Shown piece by piece: positions 26,204-37,003 of a stretch of DNA of 64,000 nt. Location of the stretch: the NCBI GenBank assembly GCA_005408345.1, contig SEMN01000027.1:1377001-1441000 (forward strand), given 5' to 3'. Origin of the DNA: Macquaria australasica. Its lineage: Eukaryota > Chordata > Actinopteri > Centrarchiformes > Percichthyidae. Below the pieces are notes generated by a model. The model made no database searches. It saw nothing but the letters and a program-made list of their open reading frames with translations, and was not told where the DNA came from. How positions within the stretch are numbered: the first letter of the stretch is position 1; each line of letters starts with the position of its first letter. The position numbers were made by a program, and so were the translations under genes.

Positions 26204-26799
26204 TCTAGGTAGTCCTGACAAAATGTTCTCCAGCTGTTGTGTGTGAGCAGCAGTTTAAACATCTGCATAAGACAAAGTGTGGTTAATGATTAACTGAAGA
26301 CTAGCAAAAGAGTTTCACATGCCAACAGCAGTATCCACTGTATGTATGTGTTAGCATGTAGCCCTATGTACACAGCGTGTAAATGTGTATGTCCACATGT
26401 ACTGCTGTATGTACCATCTGGACCACAGAGCACTGTGTCTGACGCCTCTTGTCCTCACTATAGTTGGAGTCACCATCAGCACATTTCCAGCTTGTGTAAA
26501 CACAATAAGAGCAAGGGTCGCCCTCAGGTCACATACACTGTCAGTGGCTTTATGAAACTTTGATTCTGACTGACACAAAAGCAACACTGTGGACACACGG
26601 ACTGACACAAGGCACAAGGATTCATCTCTGTTCAAAACCAAACAGAAAAACTAAAAGTAAAACAGGTCATTGTACATGCTCAGACGTCAAAGTGTGGACG
26701 CTAGGCTGTTGACTTGTTGACTACGTGATTGCACTGCATTTGCTGATACGTGGGCAGTTTCAGTTTGAGCAGCGATGTTGCAACTTCAGTCCCTCATGG

Positions 26800-26854
26800 A
26801 GGCTGTGTCATGTGAGAGTGAGGGATTTTGTTTATGAAAGATCAATCATTTGTG
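26800..26854 (+). other. Possible 5' untranslated exon end for hao2
   Basis: The first hao2 coding exon begins with an acceptor 23 bases before the ATG, so an untranslated first exon must lie upstream. A strong donor-like site (TGTG|GTAAGTC) at 26854/26855, about 410 bases before that acceptor, is the best candidate I see. The left boundary is arbitrary; no TATA box or CpG-rich promoter was recognised. Confidence 0.25.
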
Positions 26855-27287
26855 GTAAGTCTCGAAGCTGTAAGTTCTTGCATGTAGAGTCGTTTTTTTC
26901 ATTTTTAACTTGAAGTGTGTGTTTGCTGTTGGTGCCTGCAGCTATTTGTCTCACATGCAAAGCAACAAATCCAGTTTCCAGATGACACTGGACGGGTAAA
27001 AATATTAGAAGTGCTGGGTGTGGTAAGGACTGGAAAGTCAGCAGTGTTTAGCACTGAGTAAATAGATATTTTATTTAAGTTCTATATTTTCAATCAATTA
27101 TTATTCATACGGTCTGTGCATATGGTGAAATGACTTATCTTGAAATATGTTTTATTGATGAATCAATAGAAGTAAGAATTTATATTGATGGTTGCTTATC
27201 TCCTTCCCTTTCTGCTGTTTTATTGTACATGCTGATATCAGTAAGAGTCTCTGTCTCTCCCACAGAGAGGGAGGTCGCTGTGCAGAG

Positions 27288-28559
27288 ATGGCTATGGTAT
27301 GCCTGACAGACTTTGAGGAGTATGCTAAGGAGCATCTCTCAAAGGCCACCTGGGATTATTATGCAGCTGGAGCGGACGAATGCTGCACCAGGGATGACAA
27401 TCTACTGGCTTACAAAAGGTACAGTGGGAAAAAATAACATTTATACCCAGACATTCAAGGTCATCACAAATACACAATTTAAGTTCTTAGTTTTAACTGT
27501 ACCAAACATGACAGCACAGAGCGTAAACATTATTTTTCATAACATTTATGACTACAGACAGTCATTGTACAGCATATGTAGCGACACAGAACAATGTAAA
27601 CCCACCTAAACTCAAGTCGCTGGATTGATATACCGAATAACATAAATATTCACCATTGGGGGCTGACATAACTTAAAATTGTTTAAATACTAAAACTAAA
27701 GATCGTATGTGGACACAGCCTGTTAAAAGGCCAGAAGTAGAAGCTTTTGTGGACTTTGGACTGCTGTAACTGATTGCTATATGTGATACCTTATAATCAC
27801 TAATCATTCCTCCAACCCCCTGTAATGAATAAGGAAATGTTTTGCAAGTTGCATTACCAATGGGACAAAGACACAGACTCAATGATTTTTCAAACTTGTC
27901 AGAACTTTTCCTTTGTGCATTCCTCTCAGCTTTCTTAATGTCTCCATAAAGACTGATTTTCCTCACTGTGATGGTTCTGGACATGTATGTTTTTGCTACA
28001 ACAAGCCTGTTACTAGGGATTTGTTTGCTGGTGCGTTTGGGGTCTAGTTAGACATTTTCCCCCAGCAGGAATAAAGGTTGAGGAGAGATGATCTCAACAG
28101 AATCCCAGAGAGTTCTGTCTCTTCTTATTCAAAGCTTGCTTTGTGAGGTATTTCATTTGCTGGATTAGATAAAAACTGACACCCCTGTCTGTTCAAAATG
28201 ATATATATCAATATTGTGACATAAAAATACAGATATCATGATAGAGGATTTTATGCATATCGCCCACTCCTACCTCCTCTACTTCTTTAGCTGGTCATAA
28301 CATGCCATCCTAGCAAATCGCCACCCTGACCTACCTGACCCCCCTATCCCTGCTACATTTGTTGTTATTGTTTACATGTTCGTCTGTACTTCACACTCAG
28401 GATCCGTCTGAGGCCTCGTATCCTGCGGGATGTGTCGGTGAGCGACACACGGACCACAGTGCAGGGGACAGAAATCAGCTTTCCAGTTGGTATCGCGCCT
28501 ACTGCCTTTCACTGCCTGGCCTGGCATGAAGGAGAGGTGGCCACAGCTCGAGGTGAGGG

Positions 28560-28652
<93 letters not shown>

Positions 28653-31600
28653 AGTATGCAGTGTCACTGCATTTTAGCAGAACTGATACCTGGTGGAAGT
28701 GAAGTATAAGAGAAAACTATTAACATAATTCAGATTGCCTTTCTGTTAGTTGAAATGCTTTGTTACAGACTTGATGATTTTAATGTTTAAACTTCATCTA
28801 AAGGGTTATAGGCTCCTGTATTAGTTGACAAAATAATATGATCTTTTTGCTTATAAAATTCATTAACCCTTGTAAAACCCTTTCTCAAATGGGGCTATTC
28901 AGAAGGGATCCCAAGACCTTTTCATAACACAAAAAGACGTTTGTATTTTGGAGACACAAGGTTTTTATCCAATAAAAATGTTAGTATACATTATTGTACG
29001 AGACTGCAATAATCTTGTACTGTAGGGAAGGTAGTGTACTGGTCTTTTCTCTATTATCTGTACAAACAATAATCCAGCAACATCACTATGAATCTTTCTT
29101 AAAGTTAATTTAATCCTCAACTAATAAACTGGCCAACTAAGTTATACAGCTGATTAATAAAAGCACTCGGGATTCATTTTGGTGGAGCCATGTGACAAGT
29201 AGACAATTACTGTTCCTACATTTCAGAAAGTCTGAGACACATAAATACCCAGAAATTATGTAGCTTACTGTGACACTGAACTTCTCGGATCTACATGTAA
29301 ATTCGATCTTCAGTGACCACAGTGATAATTTCTCAACTTCCGCCTCACAGCCACGGAGGCACTCAACACCTGCTACATCACCAGCACTTACTCCACCTGC
29401 TCAGTGGAGGAGATTGTGGCAGCAGCACCAAACGGGTACCGCTGGTTCCAGCTGTATGTGTACCGGGACCGGAAGCTGTCAGAACAGATTGTGCACCGCG
29501 TAGAGGCGCTCGGCTACAAGGCCCTGGTCCTCACTGTAGACGTCCCCTACACCGGAAAGCGCCGCGACGACATCCGCAACCAGTTCAAGCTGCCACCACA
29601 CCTCAAGGTCAAGAACTTTGACGGTGTGTTCCAGGTAACGGTTTCTTATCCCTACATATTATCTTAAAAATGTAAATACATAGAAGAAAATATGAAATGA
29701 GACGACATAACAAGACTGAACAAGGTCAAACTAAACAAGAGCAAACAAGACAAAATAAAGACATCTTAGGTCAAACAAGAAAAGACAAGATATGCAAGAC
29801 AAGACTGCTTGATTCATTACTTCACTGATTTATATTCAGTGAAATATTCATACCCAAGTTGCCATTTTTTATGTTTGTACTGTTACATCAGATGTAAAAT
29901 TCTAGATGTCTTGTTCATAATTTTATACACATTTCGCTGCCATATAATAACATTTCTAGATTGTTAACTTCAGATACAATTAATGCTCATCTAAGTACCT
30001 TGACACTAATTTAACTGCTAATTGCTTACCACAAATTAGCGTGAGACAGTTTAAGTCATGTCGTGAAGTGTTTGTGCATCAGAAATGACTTGTGTGACCT
30101 TGTGTTAAGTCATATATACAAAATATTCAAACTTCATGTACCAGCAGTGTCAAAGTTGCCCCATAACAATAGTTTGGCATTAATAACCATTATCAGTAAG
30201 TAAGTACACACAGTAGTTGTTGTCTAGAGTACATTTGTATATCAAGTGGACACAGCAGTTGTACTTTTTACCATATAAACTATAAGCAGGAGACAGCAGC
30301 CCCAGAGGAATATGGGATCCCAGCCAACACCTTGGACCCCTCCATCAGCTGGAAGGACGTGTACTGGCTGCAGTCCATCACCCGCCTGCCTGTTATTATC
30401 AAGGGAATCCTGACCAAGGAGGACGCTGAGCTGGCCGTGGAGCATGGCGTCCAGGGCATCATTGTGTCAAACCATGGGGGGAGACAGCTGGACGGAGGCC
30501 CAGCCTCGGTACTTAATGACCATGTTACTTCTTAAGTTATATTAAAGATCATTTTCTTTCCAATGTCATGTTTATAGAAGGGGATGCAAGTGTATACCCA
30601 TATCAGATAGCAACAGCAATGACGCAGCCCAGTTGTAGGATTTGTAAAAGTAGAGGTAATGCTAGGAGTTGTGGTAATAGAATAAGAAGTAGTAGTAGTA
30701 ATCAGTACAGAAGTGAGCAGCCAAAGCAGTAGTAGCAGTAGTGGTGTGGCTTTAGTAGTGGTAGTAACAGTACGCTTATTAAAAGCACAAGTAGTAGTAA
30801 CATTATTGCACAGTAGTAGCAGTAGCTCTACTAGTTACTAGTAGTAACTGTAGTAGCAGGATTAGTGCAAGTGATAGTAGTACTAGGAGCAAATAAATGT
30901 ATTGTTAAAGACTCTTGCCAAGAGTTACATGAGAACATTGATACCACTCCCATGATTGCACCTAGCCTGACCTCTGAAGCTCACTGTTCACACATTATAT
31001 CTTGCTTGTTTCAACCATGCAAAAACCCAAGTGTTGTTGTCACATTGAGGTTGCCAGGCAACCAGCAGAGACTCCAGAAAGTCACTGTGCTGTGTGTGAA
31101 ATAGTCCGTAAAGTTGTTTTTTTACTTATTAAACAAACATGATATAACATGTTAGTTAGTGATCTTTAGCTTTAGCTTTAGTGAGCTGGTAGGCGGATTC
31201 AGTTACCTTTAGACTTCATATTTAGCACGAGAGTGGTATCGATCTTCTCATCTAACTCTCAGCAAGAACCCAAATCAGCGTATTCACCAAAATGTCAAAC
31301 TGTTCCTTTAATGTCACCCGTAGTAACAGTAGTGCTTGTAGTAAGTCAAACTTAGAGAAGAAGAAAAGCCCAGCAGGTTGTTTGGTAACATCAGTGCTTT
31401 GGTAATCCTCTTTCAAAATACAAGTGAGTGAAATGTTGTGGTAACATTCAGGGTCCAACCTGGGGTGAAGTGTAGTATGAAAAGCCAGTTTGAAACACAT
31501 CTACACTCACCAGCCTGTGCCCTGTTACTATAAAGTCTGTTGTCCTTGTTATATCTTCACCTCTGTTGCTAACAGATTGACGCACTGTCGGAGATCGTGG

Positions 31601-32240
31601 ACACGGTGCAGGGCAGGATCGAGGTCTATCTGGACGGAGGAATCAGGACAGGAAGTGACGTATTGAAATCGCTGGCCTTGGGAGCCAAGTGTGTTTTCAT
31701 TGGCCGTCCAGCAGTGTGGGGCCTTGCATACAAGGTACAAACAGCAACACTGATCACTGTGTGATACTGTGTGTGTTTTGAGATTGATTATAAGCACATA
31801 AAGGTGTTTCTTGTCATGAACAAGCCTTTATCTATAAAACGAAATTAACGTTTTTTAGTAGGAAAGAACAATCACGTCTTTAAAACTAAAGCTGATGTGT
31901 TCTGATGTTGATTTTATAGATTATATAGATTTATAGATTATATAGATTTATAGATTATATGATTACATATTGTATTTTATAGTAATTTTGTGATCTTTCA
32001 GGGTGAGGAAGGAGTGAGGGAAGTACTACAAATCTTAAATGATGAGTTCCGTCTGTCCATGGCTTTGTCAGGTGAGAGACGTGAGGTCAAGTAACTAAAA
32101 CTGAAAAGTGATCAGTGTAACCATGCTAATATATTCTGTCTCTACTAAAACAACAATTGACGTTTTTATATTTATCTGATCCAGGTTGCAGGAACGTGGC
32201 AGAAATCAACAGGAACCTCATTCAGTTCTCTAAACTCTAA
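27288..32240 (+). CDS. hao2: 2-hydroxyacid oxidase 2 (HAO2), peroxisomal, complete, 7 coding exons
   Basis: FMN-dependent alpha-hydroxyacid oxidase: oxidises long-chain 2-hydroxy acids to 2-keto acids with release of H2O2 in peroxisomes. Coding exons are 27288-27418, 28401-28552, 29351-29634, 30290-30508, 31576-31734, 32002-32071 and 32185-32240; all introns are GT-AG, phases agree, and the product is 356 aa (human HAO2 is 351). Residues matching the family's FMN/active-site set are Y24/Y25, Y130 (QLYVY), D158 (TVD), K227 (IIKG), and H251 with R254 (SNHGGRQLD). The start MAMVCLTDF aligns with human HAO2 MSLVCLTDF, and VCLTDF, RLRPR and AEINRNL favour HAO2 over HAO1. The last three residues, SKL, are a canonical PTS1 peroxisomal signal. 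An acceptor (tctctcccacag, ending 27265) precedes the ATG, so a 5' untranslated exon lies upstream. Intron 2 opens with a long TG repeat, intron 3 was partly copied downstream (33056-33210), and intron 4 holds AGT-rich DNA and an interspersed repeat. Confidence 0.95.
28195..28275 (+). repeat. Transposon end fragment in hao2 intron 1
   Basis: Ends gcatatcgcccactcctac, a terminus seen in a common fish DNA-element family. Only the last ~80 bases remain. Confidence 0.35.
28561..28650 (+). repeat. (TG)n microsatellite beside the hao2 exon 2 donor
   Basis: About 45 uninterrupted TG units, starting 8 bases after the exon 2 donor (G|GTGAGGGC) of hao2. In the pre-mRNA this is a UG repeat directly downstream of a 5' splice site. 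Confidence 0.95.
30660..30890 (+). repeat. Degenerate AGT/AGC trinucleotide region in hao2 intron 4
   Basis: About 230 bases dominated by AGT, AGC and GGT triplets with many interruptions, like the blocks at 24.4 kb and at the right end of the window. Confidence 0.8.
31040..31315 (+). repeat. Same repeat family in hao2 intron 4
   Basis: gaggttgccaggcaac, gagagtggtatcgatcttct and catctaactctcagcaagaa match the 9,476-10,095 region. It ends aaactgttcctttaa. Confidence 0.65.
31912..31963 (+). repeat. 17-base tandem repeat in hao2 intron 5
   Basis: About three copies of a 17-base unit (ttatagattatatagat), AT-rich and nearly perfect. Confidence 0.85.
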
Positions 32241-32642
32241 CAGACCAGCAGAGGGCAGCACTGAGGACAATAACGGCATCCACTGGACAGGACTCACTAC
32301 TGAACCAAACCAACAGTGTTGAACGAGAGCCTGAGACTCCATCATGACAAAGAAACTGAAAGATGTTCACAGAACTCATGAAACACGCAAGCAGCTTCCA
32401 TACTTTGGAAATGACTCATGTCTGATATCCAATATGTATTCATGCAGGAGTGTACAGAGTGAGACAGTGTCTTGGGAGAGCTGAGGGTCGGCGGCAGATT
32501 TAGCAAGTGAATAATGAAAGTGTTTTTGCTTTGGGATTGGAGGGGACGGAGAAACCAAGAAACTTCTTTTGGTTTTATTGTAACGAATGCAACTGATAAT
32601 GACATACACTACGGTTTGAGATGCTGCCGGTGCTTGTGGTTG

Positions 32643-32648
32643 AATAAA
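32643..32648 (+). terminator. Polyadenylation signal of hao2
   Basis: AATAAA about 400 bases after the hao2 stop codon, the first canonical hexamer downstream in this orientation. It implies a 3' UTR of roughly 420 bases. Confidence 0.6.
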
Positions 32649-33055
32649 CGCCAGATGAGGTGATGAAGATCTGTTTACTCTTTTTCTGGATCTATTCTTA
32701 GCAGGCGATAACAGATGTAGCAGATGTTTGTCTTTTTTTTTCTTTCCCAACTGTATACACAAGGAAACGTACGTGCACAACCATTCTGTGTTAATGCAGG
32801 GAAGATTCGGGTGCAGTTTTTAAATCTCTAATTAAACTAATATAATATAATCTGATTATCCCAATGAACAGGACAGAAAACTAACTAACCTGATCAGTGA
32901 CTGTACATGGTTTCAGCTACAGGTCAGATTTCCCCCAGCAGCTAGAAAACAGTGAACTATAAACTCCCACTTTAAAAGGTCAAAAGACCATTTTGTCTAT
33001 TGCCTTTGCATTGGATTTTGTATGAGTATGTTCCATGTTTTCAAGACATAAGAAT

Positions 33056-33210
33056 GAATGAGACACATAAATACCCAGAAATTATGTAGCTTACTGTGAC
33101 ACTGAACTTCTCGGATCTACATGTAAATTCGATCTTCAGTGACAACAGTGATAATTTCTCAACTTCTGCCTCACAGCCACGGAGGCACTCAACACCTGCT
33201 ACAGCACTTA
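33056..33210 (+). pseudogene. Duplicated fragment of hao2 intron 3/exon 3 start
   Basis: The stretch from about 33056 repeats hao2 sequence from about 29230: roughly 120 bases of intron 3, the acceptor (CCTCACAG) and the first codons of exon 3 (ATEALNTCY). Only a few substitutions (gaccacag/gacaacag, cttccgcc/cttctgcc) and one 6-base deletion separate the copies, so identity is about 97-98 %. After the deletion the frame runs a few codons and hits a stop (TAA near 33226). The copy sits about 0.8 kb past the hao2 stop. It is a truncated pseudo-exon and shows a recent local duplication. Confidence 0.85.
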
Positions 33211-33422
33211 CTCTTATCTACGTTGGTAATCAAAGGCAAGTGTGCCTAAAAGCTTAACTCAAAACCTTAAAAACTGTTTGCTTATTTCACCAACAGTATC
33301 ACAAGTGTGGCACATTGGGGTGGGGAGCGTCAAGATGCAGAAAGGTGCAGACAGCCAGAAAGAGAAGTAGCACAGGAAGTGACTTGAGGTCTCGGTTAAG
33401 GCAAAGAAACGGTGATGCTCAC

Positions 33423-33695
33423 CCAGAAGCTTTAACTCTCCAACCAGCCGGCGTGGTGCAGCAGACATTTTCTGCTCAGCATTCCTCTCGGAGATCTGGT
33501 TGGTTAGACGAACAGGCTGGAGGGAGGCCTTGGTTCCAGCTTGCTGAGGAGGATTTCTTCCAGGTAGGTCACCCACAGGTGTCCCTTTTTGTACAGGTTT
33601 TAGATTTCGGCTCCATGTGAGGCACCAGCAGGCGCAGAACATGACAATAAAGTACCACAAATTCATATGCGTGTGTTCACATGGTTCTGTTTCAG
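33423..33695 (-). CDS. Candidate exon with signal-peptide-like N-terminus, unrecognised
   Basis: On the minus strand an ATG at 33666 opens a frame of 135 codons. It is preceded by a good acceptor (ccttcctctacag, exon would start at 33695) and crosses a donor (CTGG|GTGAGC, exon would end at 33423). The first 19 residues, MNLWYFIVMFCACWCLTWS, look like a signal peptide. About 63 polar residues follow, with a dibasic RR before the donor. I do not recognise the family and find no convincing second exon. The plus strand over the same interval also has an open frame ending at a donor-like CAG|GTAGGT (33563/33564), so strand is uncertain. It could be a chance ORF. Confidence 0.22.
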
Positions 33696-34228
33696 CTGTA
33701 GAGGAAGGTACATTTTAGGCTGCATTTCATTGTAATCATTTTAATTCTGTAAGTATTTGTGGCACTGAGCTACTGTGTCTCTGCGTTATTACACTTGTCA
33801 GTTGAGAAAGAGCTTGAGTGTGGTCACTGCATGTCACTTTGTTTGTTCTAAGAGGTGATTTAAGGGGGACTGAAAAGTTGTGGCCTACACTCGGTAAAAG
33901 CAAAAGTACAGGCAAGACCCTCTAATATAGATAACAACTTAGATCCCTTTATATGTTTGTTGTTGTTTCGCTGTCCTGTGAGAACCACGTATCTCTAAAA
34001 AGTTTAACTTTTTATGAGCTCAGAAAAATAGCCCTGTTTTCAGCTTTGTGACGGTGCATTTTCCAGCTGATCCAAGGGGGGTTCAAAGAGTTTATTTAGC
34101 TTAAGAACACAAACCAGAGGAGGAACACTTCATCCTTCAGTTTATCAGAAACACTCAAATTCAAAATCACTTAATTTCGAGATACATGGTTTTCACTGGA
34201 CAGGAAAGGGATGAAAAATTGTAATCTG

Positions 34229-34373
34229 AAAAGTAACTAAAGCTGTCAGACAAATGTAGTGGAGTAAAAAGTACAATATTTGCCTCTGAGATGTAGAGGA
34301 GTAGAACTATAAAGTTGCATAAAATGAAAATACTCTCGTACAGTACTTCAGTAAATGTTACTTTCCACCACTG
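34229..34373 (-). mobile_element. CAGTGGTGGAA-family fragment, reversed
   Basis: Ends ttactttccaccactg, the inverted left terminus of the family, and contains gtagtggagtaaaaagtaca in reverse orientation to the other copies. Confidence 0.7.
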
Positions 34374-34945
34374 TTTACACATTTGTCAGTGTATTAATAT
34401 GTGTCACCATTTTATGAAGTAGATTCCATATATATTATTTAAATGGTGTGTACTGACTGACATCAGTAATTCAGAAAAATAAATCTCTCGGACAACATGC
34501 ATATTACAAATATGATCACAGAAATTGCATCTCTGTGGGTCCTATAAACAATTTAAAGAGAACGTAGAACAATAAACTACAGTTACAGAGTAACAAGAGA
34601 AACTGCAACATGAATAACAAATAACTAGATAATGGTGACTAAATGTGACAACCTAACATGTGGTACATGGTATATTGTACATGATTATGGAGTATAAAGA
34701 AGAGTGTAGTTGTAATACCGGAGGAAATACTGGTTTTATTAACGTTTTAAACATGTGTCGAGTATGTTTTTAGTACTCACATAAAATCAACATTAACTAC
34801 AAGATAGTACATGTCAGGTGTTTGCTGTACATTACTACAAGTGATGTACTACTGATTTTAACTAATGATAAACATGCTACGGCGTGTCAGATAGCAATAC
34901 AGAGCATGTGGTAAATGAATGCGTTACTGTCCAGCAAATACAGCA

Positions 34946-34952
34946 TATAAAA
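34946..34952 (+). promoter_or_regulatory. TATA box of the klhl gene
   Basis: TATAAAA within catataaaacc, 95 bases upstream of the proposed klhl start codon (35047). The spacing would give a 5' UTR of about 70 bases. Supported only by motif and position relative to an exon that fits the downstream splice phase. Confidence 0.4.
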
Positions 34953-35046
34953 CCTCCCAGAATTATCATTGTTTATTTGGCTTACATATTAGACATACAT
35001 GCTGTTTGGCAGAGAAAGGACTGACAGTTTAACTCGGAGATTGAAG

Positions 35047-36912
35047 ATGTTTAGAAAAGGTCTGAAGACGAGTTCAGTGAAGTTTATACTGTCTGCCAAC
35101 AAGCGAGGCCACATCAAATGCGTAGAATTTGTCACAGAGTTTGGCACGCTGTGAAAAAGAGAACCTCACAACAGGGTGGCTGACTTCTTACAGGGGAAAC
35201 TTTAAGACAATTCTAACTAAATTTTTGACCCACACACAAAAATAGGGTAAAAGATGAGTCATCTTACAGGAAAAAGTTTATATTTTTGCATTAGCGTGGA
35301 TGCAGAAAAGTGAACAGCACACTCTCTACTACCAAACAACCCTGTGTAGTTCATAACATCTATTTCTGTCCACTAAAGCTCTTCTTTTGTCTCCATGTAG
35401 GAAGTCTCACCAGCGCAACAACAGTCCCCAACCCCAAGAGCCCAATGACATGGGGTATGGTGTTTTTTGGGGGCTTCAGTGTTTCCCTTTATATATGTCA
35501 ATATTTCTCCTCTTGATATTACACTATTTACCACATTTTAACACCCTTGTATAATATGTAATAGAAATTAGTAAAGGGTGTTATTGAATGTGTCACTTAC
35601 TGCAGTCTTGAGGTTTGAAAGACAGAAGATAAATGTGTTTGATTTCCGTGTTTTCACCATGTCTGAGCTTCTGCCTACAATCAAATCCAATGTCCATTTT
35701 AATCCCTACTACTAATACTTTTCCATGTTTAATGCTCTGACAGGAACACATGCTATGTTTATTAAAGATTATGTCTATTTAAGTACTTTTTTCACCTAAA
35801 TATTTGGGCATTTGGATTCCTGCATACTTATAATTCTAAATAATGCACAATTTTTGTGTTTAAACACACTTGAAAAGCATTAAAAAAGCTTTTGTTCTGT
35901 AGATTACAAGACCTGTCAATCAATTTAAGAGTGACAGCAGGTTCCAATCCTGTGGTCTGAATTTTATTGGTTGGCAAGACTCATTAAAATATTTCAATTA
36001 TTGTGTTCAATAAATGTTCCACCTTTTATTCTGAATTTTAAAAATGAAAAAATGAAACAGTTTCTTGCCTTTGTTTTACAAAATGTACATTTAATTGTCG
36101 TATTTTCTTTCCCTGAGTATTTTCTGTATTTTACCTGGATTTATTGTTATGTGCGTAGCTTTGCAGGAAACAGTTTCAAGAGGAGAAGTGACTCACTTGA
36201 AAATGGTTCACTGGTTCCTCCTTTTCAGGTCACAGACCACGCAAAACAAAACTTTTGACTTCTGTAAGCTGCATTGAGGAGGCAAGGGCCTCTTACACGA
36301 AACAAACTCCATAAATCAAATGCTTCATATTAGAGAAGGTTACAGTTAGGCTTTGGACCATGTAAGGAGTGAGTATCGGCCAATGCAACTGAAGGAAGTG
36401 GTATTTGTACACAACCTAAGAGGAAGTGCTGAGAGACTAAACTCAGAGAATAAATGTCTACCTTGTGAAACTGCCAAAACAGTTAATGAAACTTTCAAAA
36501 TAAATCTTGGCACATGTTTGATAAGCTTATCGTTACTACTCATGTACTAGTTTTGCACTCATTTGCATTACATTGATTGTACATAATAGGTTTATAATAT
36601 GAAATCCATGAAGCTGTTTTGGATGCGGGCTCAACACTGTAACTTTTGAAAGCCTGATGTCTCTGAACGTCACTTAGACCACAAAATCAGATTGCACTGG
36701 AAGTAGAATCTAGTGTCAATGTGTCGGGGATGCAAAATTTACACATTAAAGCACAAAATGCTCTTCTTCCTCCTCTGTAGGGGAAGTGGAGATGACAGCG
36801 GGCCGGGGAGGCTGAGCCGCAGATTGTCTCGCCTGGGCAGCAGGCATCAGTCCAGGGATCCTCCGAGACCTCCAGCTCAGCCAGAAAGACCTCCTGCTCC
36901 ACCTGTTCAACA

Positions 36913-37003
<91 letters not shown>

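Noticed and set aside
33315..33563. Plus-strand frame ending at CAG|GTAGGT as a first klhl exon
   Set aside because: Its open frame ends in phase 0, while exon 35401 needs phase 2; in the required frame a stop lies at 33505-33507.
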